From assembly GCF_014837295.1 (NCBI RefSeq), contig NZ_JACYHB010000004.1:1-64000 (forward strand): DNA of 64,000 nt, given 5' to 3'. Positions 55,599 through 63,397 of the stretch are shown piece by piece. Below the pieces are notes generated by a model. That model had not been told where the DNA came from. It did no database searches and saw only the letters and a program-made list of their open reading frames with translations. Both the position numbers and the translations under genes were made by a program. Source of the DNA: Cellulosimicrobium arenosum (GTDB taxonomy: Bacteria > Actinomycetota > Actinomycetes > Actinomycetales > Cellulomonadaceae). Position 1 is the first letter of the stretch. Every line of letters begins with the position of its first letter.

Positions 55599-58500
55599 AT
55601 GAACCATCACGAAGCCCGCGCCGTGCGGGAACCCCGTCAGCCCGGGGACGCCAGACCATCCGCACCAGAGCTGCCGGGACGTCGTCGGGCCCGCCCGGTC
55701 GCCGCGGTGCTCGCCCTCGCTCTCGCCGCCCCCCTCGGCGGCATCGCCCTCGCTCAGCCGGCAGCCGCCGCGGAGCCGGGCGACTTCTCGTCGTCGTTCG
55801 AGGACGGTGACGCCGCGCCGCTCGAGTCCACCGTCGCACAGCGGGACGGGGCGCCCTGGCAGGACAACATCGCGTCCGGTCAGGCCGGGCTGCCCGGCAG
55901 CGTGCTGGGCGGCCTCGATGCCGTCACGGCGAGCGCGCAGAACCTGCCGAACGAGGGCGCCGCGAACCTCACGGACGGTTCCGCCGGGACCAAGTGGCTC
56001 GCGTTCGCCAGCACCGGCTGGGTGCGCTACGACTTCGCCGAGCCGGTCGCGATCTCCGCGTACGCGATGACTTCCGGCGGCGACGCCGCGGGCCGCGACC
56101 CGAAGGCCTGGACCATCGAGGGCTCGAACGACGGCACGACGTGGGAGCCCGTCGACCAGCGCACGGACGAGGACTTCCCCGACCGCGGCCAGCAGCGGAT
56201 CTTCGAGCTCGACGCGATGAGCGAGGCGTACTCCTCCTACCGGCTGAGCATCACGGCGAACTCCGGCGACAGCATCGTCCAGCTCGCGGAGTGGGACCTG
56301 TCGGCCGATCTCGACGCGCTGCCGGAGGCGGCGCCCATGCACACAGCCGTCGGCTCCGGCCCGGCCGTGAACTTCACCAACAAGCCCGGGGTCGGGTTCA
56401 CCGGCACGCACTCGCTGCGCTACGACGGGTCCCACCTGGGTGACGGCGAGGCGAACGCGACGAACGTCCTGTACGACGACGTGGACGTCGCCGTCGGCGA
56501 CGACACCCGGCTGAGCTGGAAGATCTTCCCCGAGCTGCTCGACGACCTGCAGTACCCGTCGACCTTCGCGGCGGTGGACCTCGAGTTCACCGACGGCACC
56601 TTCCTGTCCGACCTCGACGCGAGCGACGCCCACGGCACGGGTGCCTCCGCGCAGGAGCAGGGCGAGGGCAAGATCCTCTACGCCGACCAGTGGAACTCGG
56701 TGCGCGTCGACCTCGGCGACGTCGCCGCCGGCAAGACGGTCGACAAGGTCCTCGTGGGCTACGACAACCCGGGCGGCGACGCGGGCACGCAGTTCGCCGG
56801 CTGGCTCGACGACGTCGCGATCGAGGCCTCGCCCGCGACGATCGACGGTTCCAGCCTCGCGAACTACGTCGACACGCGTCGCGGCACGATGGCGACGGGC
56901 AGCTTCTCGCGCGGGAACAACATCCCCGCGACGGCCGTGCCGAACGGCTTCAACTTCTGGGTCCCGTTCACGAACGCGGACTCCCAGAGCTGGCTGTACG
57001 AGTACCACAAGGGCAACAACGCCAACAACAAGCCCGTCATGGAGGGCTTCGGCATCTCGCACGAGCCGAGCCCCTGGATGGGTGACCGCAACCAGCTGAC
57101 GTTCCTCCCGTCGACGGCGTCGGGCACACCGAGCGGCGCGCTCTCCGCGCGAGCGCTCGAGTTCGACCACGCCGACGAGACCGCGCGCCCCGACTACTAC
57201 GGCGTGACGTTCACGAACGAGGCCGCTCTCGAGGCCACGCCCACGGACCACGGTGCCGTGCTGCGCTTCACCTACCCCGGCGACGTCGGGCACGTCCTGG
57301 TGGACAAGGTCGACGGGTCGTCCAAGATCACGCTCGACGCTGCGGCCGGCACCCTGTCCGGCTGGGTCGACAACGGATCCGGGCTGTCCGCGGGCCGCTC
57401 CCGCATGTTCGTCACCGGCACGTTCGACCGCAGCCCGACGGCGGTCGGCAACGCCGCCGGGAACCGAGCGGACGCGCGCTACGCCACGTTCGACACGTCG
57501 GCGGACGACACCGTCGAGCTGCGCGTCGCGACGTCGTTCATCAGCCTCGACCAGGCGCGGGCGAACCTGGAGATGGAGCTCTACCCGGGCGACGAGGCGA
57601 CGACCTTCCACGACGTGAAGGACGCCGCGACGACCGCGTGGAACGACCAGCTGGGCGTCATCGAGGTCGAGGGCGCCAGCGAGGACGAGCTCGTCACGCT
57701 GTACTCCAACCTGTACCGCCTGAACCTCTACCCCAACTCGCAGTTCGAGAACACCGGGACCGCGGACGAGCCGCGCTACCAGTACGCGAGCCCGGTGGCG
57801 GCGAAGACCGGGTCGGCGACCGACACGCAGACGAACGCCAAGATCGTCGACGGCAAGATCTACGTCAACAACGGGTTCTGGGACACCTACCGCACCGCCT
57901 GGCCCGCCTACTCCCTGCTGTACCCGGAGAAGGCGGACGAGCTGATCGACGGGTTCGTCCAGCAGTACCGCGACAGCGGCTGGATCGCACGCTGGTCCTC
58001 GCCGGGCTACGCGGACCTCATGACGGGCACGAGCTCGGACGTCGCGTTCGCCGACGCCTACCTCAAGGGCTCGCTCGACACGGACTCCGCGCTCGAGGCC
58101 TACGACGCCGCGCTGAAGAACGCCACCGTCGCACCGCCGAACAACGCGGTGGGCCGCAAGGGCCTGGAGACCTCCCCGTTCCTCGGGTTCACCCCGGAGT
58201 CCACGCACGAGTCCGTGTCGTGGGGCCTGGAGGGCCTGATCAACGACTTCGGCGTCGGCAACATGGCCGCGGCGCTCGCTGACGACCCGGCCACACCGGA
58301 CGAGCGCCGGGACACGCTGCGCGAGGAGTCCGCGTACTTCCTCGAGCGGGCCACGCACTACGTGGAGCTGTTCAACCCCGAGGTCGACTTCTTCACCCCG
58401 CGGCACGCCGACGGCTCGTGGGCCGTGGACCCGGAGACGTACGACCCCGAGGCCTGGGGCGGCGGCTACACCGAGACCAGCGGCTGGAACTTCGCGTTCC

Positions 58501-61055
58501 ACGCGCCGCAGGACCCGCAGGGCCTCGCCAACCTCTACGGCGGCAAGGACGGGCTCGAGGACAAGCTCGACGAGTTCTTCTCCACCCCGGAGCTGGGCGC
58601 GGGCAGCGGCGGCATCCACGAGCAGCGCGAGGCGCGCGACGTGCGCATGGGCATGTGGGGCATGAGCAACCAGGTGTCCCACCACATCCCGTGGCTGTAC
58701 GACGCGGCGGGCGCACCGTCCAAGACGCAGGAGAAGGTCCGTGAGGTCACGCGGCGGCTCTTCGTCGGCAGCGAGATCGGCCAGGGCTACCCGGGCGACG
58801 AGGACAACGGCGAGATGTCGTCGTGGTGGCTCTTCTCCGCGCTCGGCTTCTACCCGCTGCAGGTCGGCTCCGCCGAGTACGCGGTCGGTTCGCCGCTCTT
58901 CGACCAGGCCACCGTCCACCTCCCGGACGGCGACCTCGTGGTCAACGCCGAGAACAACTCGGTCGACAACGTCTACGTGCAGTCGCTCGCGGTCGACGGC
59001 GAGGCCCGCTCCTCGACGTCCCTGTCGCAGGAGGACCTCTCTGGCGGCGCGACGCTCGACTTCGTCATGGGTCCGGAGGCTTCCGACTGGGGCACCGGCG
59101 AGGACGACGCGCCGCCGTCGCTCACCGAGGGCGACGAGGCACCCGAGCCGGACCAGGACGTGACGACGGCGGGCCTCGGCTCGACGACCGTCGCGGACGG
59201 CGACGCGACGACGAGCGCGTCGGCCCTGGTGGACAACACGTCCGGCAGCCGGACGACGTTCGCCACCGCGACCCCGACGGTCTCGTGGTCGGGGAACGGC
59301 ATCCGGCCGACCGTGGGGACGTACACCCTGACCTCCGGGGCGAGCGGGACGGCGTCGCCGTCCGCGTGGACCCTCGAGGGATCGGACGACGGCGAGACGT
59401 GGACCACGCTCGACGAGCGCTCCGGCGAAGACTTCCGCTGGGCGCTGCAGACGCGGCCCTTCACGGTCGCCGAGCCGGGTGCGTACGCCCACTACCGCGT
59501 CGCGGTGAGCGCGACCGAGGGCGACGGCGACCTGTCGCTCGCCGAGGTCGAGCTCCTCGCCGACCCGGACGAGTCCGGTGCCGACGGGCTCACCCTGAGC
59601 CCCGCCGCCGACCGTGACGCCGTCACGCGCCGCGAGGTCTCGGGCACGTTCGCGACGCTCACGGGCATCGACGGGACCGACGGCCTCGACGTGCAGGTCT
59701 CGTTCGGGGACGGCTCCGACGCCGTCGAGCCGACCCTCGTCCCCGGGGCCTTCGGCTCCTGGGCGGTGCGCGCTGCGCACACGTGGGACGCGCCCGGGGT
59801 CTACCCGGTCACGGTGACGGCCACGCCCGACGGCGGGGAGCCGGTCACCACGACCACGACGGTCACCGTGTCGCTCGTGCGCGAGGGTTCGATCCTCGGT
59901 GCGTACGACAACGTGTGCATCGGCGACCTGGGCACCACCGTCGGCTCGTGCGACGGCCAGGGCGTGTTCTTCGACCGGGCGCAGCTCGAGGAGGAGGGCG
60001 TCGTCCAGGGCGAGCGCATCGACGTCCCGGGCACCGACCTGCGGTTCGACCTGCCGGCGATCCCCGTCGGCGAGCCGGACAACGCGACCGGTGACGGCCA
60101 GACCATCGAGCTCGACGTCCCCGCGGACGCCACCCAGCTCTCGGTGATCGGGACCGGCACGGAGAAGAACCAGCAGGCCACGGGCAGGCTGACCTTCGAC
60201 GACGGCACCACGCAGGACATCGACCTGAGCTTCGGCGACTGGTCGGGTTCCGCACGCAACCCGGTCTACGGCAACATCGCGGTGGCGGTGACCGACGACC
60301 GCCTGCGCGGCGGCAGCCCGCAGACCGGCACCCCGGCGGCGATCTTCGCCACCGCGCCGATCGACCTGCCGACCGGCAAGGCCCCCGTGAGCATCACGCT
60401 CCCGGACCAGCCGGGCGCGCTCGCGAGCGACGGACGCATCCACGTGTTCGCGGTCGCGCACGACGGGACCTTCGCGGAGCAGTCCGCGCTCGAGGTCTCG
60501 GCGGCCGAGGGCGTCAGCCTCGTCGCCGGCCAGGAGTCGGACGCGGTCCTCGCGTCCGTGACCGGTGGCCGCGAGGGTGCCGAGTACCGGGCCGCGATCA
60601 CGTGGGGCGACGGGACCGACGTCGCACCCGGGACGGTCGACGAGGGTGCGGTCTCCGGGTCGCACGCCTACGCCGAGGCCGGCTCGTACACCGCGTCCGT
60701 GGTGGTCGACGACGGGTGGACGAGCACCGTGGTCGAGGTCCCGGTGACGGTGACCGAGGGTGCGGAGCTCGCGGTCGACGTCACGGCGAGCACCCGCTGC
60801 CTGGCCGGCAAGGTCTACGTGGCGGTGCGAGCGACCAACCAGGAGGACGAGCCGCTGGCGATCACGCTCGTCACGCCGTTCGGCACCAAGGAGTTCGCCG
60901 AGGTCGCGCCGGGCAAGAACGCGTACCAGTCGTTCGCGGCCCGGACGGCGTCCGTCGACGCCGGGACCGTCACGGTCGAGGCCGTGCGCGGTGCGGGCGA
61001 CGAGGAGGTGACGTCGTCGATCGAGGCCGAGTACGCCGCGATCAGCTGCGGCTGA
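55599..61055 (+). CDS. Secreted GH92 alpha-mannosidase, multi-domain
   Basis: An 1818-residue exported enzyme. Signal region about 30-60 (VAAVLALALAAPLGGIALAQPAAAA), N-terminal F5/8C-type domain (about 100-245), a beta domain, and the GH92 catalytic region (about 420-1150) with VDTRRGTMATGSFSRGNN, GFWDTYRTAWPAYSLLYPE, ETSGWNFAFHAPQD and YPGDEDNGEMSSWWLFSALG. A second F5/8C-like domain (about 1195-1320), a PKD-like domain, a 190-residue beta module beginning YDNVCIGDLG, another PKD-like domain and the shared C-terminal module follow. GH92 enzymes are calcium-dependent inverting exo-alpha-mannosidases. The SD AAGGAG is 13 nt from the ATG, rather far. Confidence 0.93.
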   Translation: MNHHEARAVREPRQPGDARPSAPELPGRRRARPVAAVLALALAAPLGGIALAQPAAAAEPGDFSSSFEDGDAAPLESTVAQRDGAPWQDNIASGQAGLPGSVLGGLDAVTASAQNLPNEGAANLTDGSAGTKWLAFASTGWVRYDFAEPVAISAYAMTSGGDAAGRDPKAWTIEGSNDGTTWEPVDQRTDEDFPDRGQQRIFELDAMSEAYSSYRLSITANSGDSIVQLAEWDLSADLDALPEAAPMHTAVGSGPAVNFTNKPGVGFTGTHSLRYDGSHLGDGEANATNVLYDDVDVAVGDDTRLSWKIFPELLDDLQYPSTFAAVDLEFTDGTFLSDLDASDAHGTGASAQEQGEGKILYADQWNSVRVDLGDVAAGKTVDKVLVGYDNPGGDAGTQFAGWLDDVAIEASPATIDGSSLANYVDTRRGTMATGSFSRGNNIPATAVPNGFNFWVPFTNADSQSWLYEYHKGNNANNKPVMEGFGISHEPSPWMGDRNQLTFLPSTASGTPSGALSARALEFDHADETARPDYYGVTFTNEAALEATPTDHGAVLRFTYPGDVGHVLVDKVDGSSKITLDAAAGTLSGWVDNGSGLSAGRSRMFVTGTFDRSPTAVGNAAGNRADARYATFDTSADDTVELRVATSFISLDQARANLEMELYPGDEATTFHDVKDAATTAWNDQLGVIEVEGASEDELVTLYSNLYRLNLYPNSQFENTGTADEPRYQYASPVAAKTGSATDTQTNAKIVDGKIYVNNGFWDTYRTAWPAYSLLYPEKADELIDGFVQQYRDSGWIARWSSPGYADLMTGTSSDVAFADAYLKGSLDTDSALEAYDAALKNATVAPPNNAVGRKGLETSPFLGFTPESTHESVSWGLEGLINDFGVGNMAAALADDPATPDERRDTLREESAYFLERATHYVELFNPEVDFFTPRHADGSWAVDPETYDPEAWGGGYTETSGWNFAFHAPQDPQGLANLYGGKDGLEDKLDEFFSTPELGAGSGGIHEQREARDVRMGMWGMSNQVSHHIPWLYDAAGAPSKTQEKVREVTRRLFVGSEIGQGYPGDEDNGEMSSWWLFSALGFYPLQVGSAEYAVGSPLFDQATVHLPDGDLVVNAENNSVDNVYVQSLAVDGEARSSTSLSQEDLSGGATLDFVMGPEASDWGTGEDDAPPSLTEGDEAPEPDQDVTTAGLGSTTVADGDATTSASALVDNTSGSRTTFATATPTVSWSGNGIRPTVGTYTLTSGASGTASPSAWTLEGSDDGETWTTLDERSGEDFRWALQTRPFTVAEPGAYAHYRVAVSATEGDGDLSLAEVELLADPDESGADGLTLSPAADRDAVTRREVSGTFATLTGIDGTDGLDVQVSFGDGSDAVEPTLVPGAFGSWAVRAAHTWDAPGVYPVTVTATPDGGEPVTTTTTVTVSLVREGSILGAYDNVCIGDLGTTVGSCDGQGVFFDRAQLEEEGVVQGERIDVPGTDLRFDLPAIPVGEPDNATGDGQTIELDVPADATQLSVIGTGTEKNQQATGRLTFDDGTTQDIDLSFGDWSGSARNPVYGNIAVAVTDDRLRGGSPQTGTPAAIFATAPIDLPTGKAPVSITLPDQPGALASDGRIHVFAVAHDGTFAEQSALEVSAAEGVSLVAGQESDAVLASVTGGREGAEYRAAITWGDGTDVAPGTVDEGAVSGSHAYAEAGSYTASVVVDDGWTSTVVEVPVTVTEGAELAVDVTASTRCLAGKVYVAVRATNQEDEPLAITLVTPFGTKEFAEVAPGKNAYQSFAARTASVDAGTVTVEAVRGAGDEEVTSSIEAEYAAISCG
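60795..61052 (+). other. Shared C-terminal module, copy in GH92
   Basis: Residues 1733-1818 begin RCLAGKVYVAVRATN, continue TPFGTKEF and PGKNAYQSFAAR, and end AISCG. It is the closest match to the copy in the 1332-residue discoidin protein. Two terminal Cys residues are conserved. Confidence 0.75.
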
Positions 61056-61115
61056 CGGCCGCGCGTCGCGCACGCCCCGGTCCGTCCGGGGAGTGAGTCG
61101 AGAATGCACCACCGG

Positions 61116-61147
61116 CGGTGCCCCGGGATGATCGTCCCGGGGCACCG
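61116..61147. terminator. Terminator hairpin after GH92
   Basis: Perfect 13-bp arms (CGGTGCCCCGGGA at 61116-61128 and complement at 61135-61147) with a 6-nt loop. No T-run follows. It separates GH92 from the AGE-family gene 68 bp later. Confidence 0.7.
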
Positions 61148-61215
61148 CTCCGTACCGGAGGAGGTGGCGGGCACGGTCCGTCCCGCCACCGATCCCGCAC
61201 AGGAGAAGGACCGTC

Positions 61216-62490
61216 ATGACCAGCGAACACCCGACCCCCGCCACCGACGTGGGCACCGATCTCGACGCGTGGCGCCGCGCCCAGCTCGCGGACCTGCTGC
61301 ACTTCGGCGGAGCCTCGTTGCGCGCGGACGGAGCCGCGCAGTGGCTCGACGACGCCGGGCAGCCCGACCGCGGGCAGCCGGTGCACACGTGGATCACGTC
61401 GCGCATGGCGCACGTCTACGCGTTCGCGTCGTTGCTCGGAGCGCCGGGCGCCGGTGAGCTCGCGGACCGCGCGTTGCACGGGCTGCGCGCCGTGCTGGTG
61501 GACGCGACGTACGGCGGGTGGGTCGCGTCGCGGGGTCCCGCCGCCCGTCCGGGCGACGTGGACAGGAGCGAGGAAGGGCCGGTCGACGGGACCAAGAGCG
61601 CCTACGCGCACGCGTTCGTCGTGCTGGCCGCCGCATCCGGCACCATCGCCGGTCGGGACGGTGCGCGCGAGCTGCTCGACGCCGCGCTCGCCGTCCTGGA
61701 CGAGCGGTTCTGGGAGCCGGGGGAGAACCTGCACGTGGACGAGTGGTCGCGCGACTGGTCGGCGCTCGACGAGTACCGCGGGGTCAACGCGAACATGCAC
61801 TCGGTCGAGGCGCTGCTGGCCGCGCACGACGCGACGGGCGACGCGCGGTGGCTCGACCGCGCGGCCTCGATCGCGGACCGCGTGATCGGCTGGGCGGCGA
61901 CGAACGACTGGCGCATCCCCGAGCACTTCGACACGTCGTGGAACCCTCTCCCCGAGTTCAACGCCGACCGCCCGCGCGACCCGTTCAAGCCGTACGGCTC
62001 GACTCCCGGCCACGGGCTGGAGTGGGCGCGGCTGCTGCTGCAGGTCGACGTCGCGGCGGGCACCCCCGGCGCCCGCACGGACGCCGCGGTCGCGCTGTTC
62101 GACCGGGCCGTCGCCGACGGCTGGGACGGTGAGCACGGCGGCGGGTTCGTGTACACGGTCGACTGGTCGGGTGCGCCGGTCGAGCCGCGCCGCTACCACT
62201 GGGTCGCCGCGGAGGCCGCCGCTGCTGCGGACGTGCTGGGACGCGTCACGGGCGAGGAACGCTACGCCGAGCTCGCGGCGGGCTGGTGGGCGTGGATCGA
62301 CGCGAACCTCGTCGACCACGAGCGCGGCTCCTGGCACCACGAGCTCGACACGGCCAACCGCCCCGACGGCGTCACGTGGGTCGGCAAGCCGGACGTCTAC
62401 CATGCGGCGCAGGCGGTCATCCTCCCGGATCTCCCCCTGACGGGCTCGCTGGCGGCGTCGGCCAAGGCGGCAGGCCGCATCCTCGGCTGA
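61216..62490 (+). CDS. AGE-family sugar isomerase/epimerase, probable mannose isomerase
   Basis: A 424-residue cytoplasmic (alpha/alpha)6-barrel enzyme of the N-acylglucosamine 2-epimerase superfamily: VHTWITSRMAHVYAFASLLG, GTKSAYAHAFVVLAAAS, GVNANMHSVEALLAAHDATG, PGHGLEWARLLLQVD and YHWVAAEAAAAAD carry the His residues of the active site. This pattern fits YihS-like mannose isomerases (mannose to fructose). The GH92 mannosidase upstream supports a mannose role, though cellobiose 2-epimerase activity cannot be excluded. The ATG has AGGAGAAGGA upstream. A palindromic repeat follows the stop. Confidence 0.88.
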   Translation: MTSEHPTPATDVGTDLDAWRRAQLADLLHFGGASLRADGAAQWLDDAGQPDRGQPVHTWITSRMAHVYAFASLLGAPGAGELADRALHGLRAVLVDATYGGWVASRGPAARPGDVDRSEEGPVDGTKSAYAHAFVVLAAASGTIAGRDGARELLDAALAVLDERFWEPGENLHVDEWSRDWSALDEYRGVNANMHSVEALLAAHDATGDARWLDRAASIADRVIGWAATNDWRIPEHFDTSWNPLPEFNADRPRDPFKPYGSTPGHGLEWARLLLQVDVAAGTPGARTDAAVALFDRAVADGWDGEHGGGFVYTVDWSGAPVEPRRYHWVAAEAAAAADVLGRVTGEERYAELAAGWWAWIDANLVDHERGSWHHELDTANRPDGVTWVGKPDVYHAAQAVILPDLPLTGSLAASAKAAGRILG

Positions 62491-62495
62491 CCCCT

Positions 62496-62565
62496 GCGAG
62501 ATCGACCCGAGCGTGCCGACGTCGACCTACCGAGGGTCGATCTGGAACGCTCGGGTCGATCTCGC
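62496..62565. repeat. Four-unit nested palindromic repeat, copy 3
   Basis: GCGAGATCGACCCGAGCGT (62496-62514) and its exact complement (62547-62565) form a 19-bp outer stem. Between them lie a degenerate forward unit (GACGTCGACCT) and an inverted unit (AGGGTCGATCTGG). The order is the same as in copies 1 and 2. Confidence 0.8.
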
Positions 62566-62588
62566 GGTGGGTGCTTAGAGTTGCCTGC

Positions 62589-63071
62589 GTGGTTGACATC
62601 GATTCCCCGCCCCGGCTGCGCATCGTCGAGCTCGCCGCCGGCGACCCGCGCTGGGAGTCCGCGCTGCCCGTCCTGCAGGAGCTGCGGCCGCACCTGACCG
62701 TCGAGCTCCTGGCACAGGTCCTCGCCGACGACGCACCCGGACCGCGCTTCCTCGCGGCGTTCGAGTCCGTGCCCGACGCCGCGACCGCGGCCCCGTCGGC
62801 TCCCGCGGTCTGCCTCGGGGTCGCGGGGTGGCGCGTGATCGCGAACACGAGCACGGGGCGCAAGCTGTACGTCGACGACCTGGTCACGGCCTCCGGCGTC
62901 CGGTCCGGCGGCGTCGGTGCGGCGCTGCTGGGCGAGCTCGAGCGCCGGGCCCGGGCGGCGGGGTGCACCGTGCTCGACCTCGACTCCGGCGTCCAGCGGT
63001 TCGATGCGCACCGGTTCTACCTGCGCGAACGCCTGAGCATCGTCTCGCACCACTTCGCGAAGACCCTCTGA
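62589..63071 (+). CDS. GNAT-family N-acetyltransferase
   Basis: A 160-residue GNAT: LRIVELAAGDPRWESALPVLQELRPHL, a substrate strand region, VDDLVTASGVRSGGVGAALLGELERRARAAGC (acetyl-CoA loop with RSGGVGAAL) and FDAHRFYLRERLSIVSHHFAKTL, the usual C-terminal ending. The acceptor is unknown. GTG 62589 follows TAGAGT (62576-62581) by 7 nt, so the mRNA is probably leaderless. A small LuxR-domain gene begins 7 bp after its stop. Confidence 0.88.
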   Translation: MVDIDSPPRLRIVELAAGDPRWESALPVLQELRPHLTVELLAQVLADDAPGPRFLAAFESVPDAATAAPSAPAVCLGVAGWRVIANTSTGRKLYVDDLVTASGVRSGGVGAALLGELERRARAAGCTVLDLDSGVQRFDAHRFYLRERLSIVSHHFAKTL

Positions 63072-63078
63072 CGCGCCG

Positions 63079-63300
63079 GTGGCCCCGTTCCAGCCGATCG
63101 ACCCCCTCACCGAGCGGGAGGAGGAGGTGCTCTCGCTGGTCGCGCGGGGCCAGACCAACGCCGAGATCGCCACCGAGCTCTTCGTCGGCCTGAGCACGGT
63201 CAAGACCCACGTCGCGTCGCTGATGACCAAGCTCGGAGTCCGCAACCGCGTCGAGGTCGCGGTGTGGGCATACGACACCAGACGTGTGCGAGCCGGCTGA
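63079..63300 (+). CDS. Stand-alone LuxR-type HTH protein
   Basis: A 73-residue protein that is nearly only a GerE/LuxR DNA-binding domain: LTEREEEVLSLVARGQTNAEIATELFVGLSTVKTHVASLMTKLGVRNRVEVAVWAYDT. Response regulators and LuxR sensors normally have a 120-residue or larger N-terminal domain; none is encoded upstream in any frame, where the GNAT gene ends instead. It may be a genuine small regulator of the GerE kind or a receiver-less remnant. The GTG start has no clear ribosome site. Confidence 0.8.
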   Translation: MAPFQPIDPLTEREEEVLSLVARGQTNAEIATELFVGLSTVKTHVASLMTKLGVRNRVEVAVWAYDTRRVRAG

Positions 63301-63397
63301 GCGGGCAGGCCGCACGTCAGGCTGAGCGGCAGTGCCCGGTGCCTGCGGGCCCCTGACCTGCGACGGAGCCTGATCGTCCGGGGCGCGACCCTCGGCG

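Noticed and set aside
55278-61406. A 2042-codon open frame on the minus strand opposite GH92
   Set aside because: High-GC shadow frame: Arg/Val/Gly-rich, no domain motifs, and exactly antisense to a strongly recognised GH92 enzyme and its neighbours.
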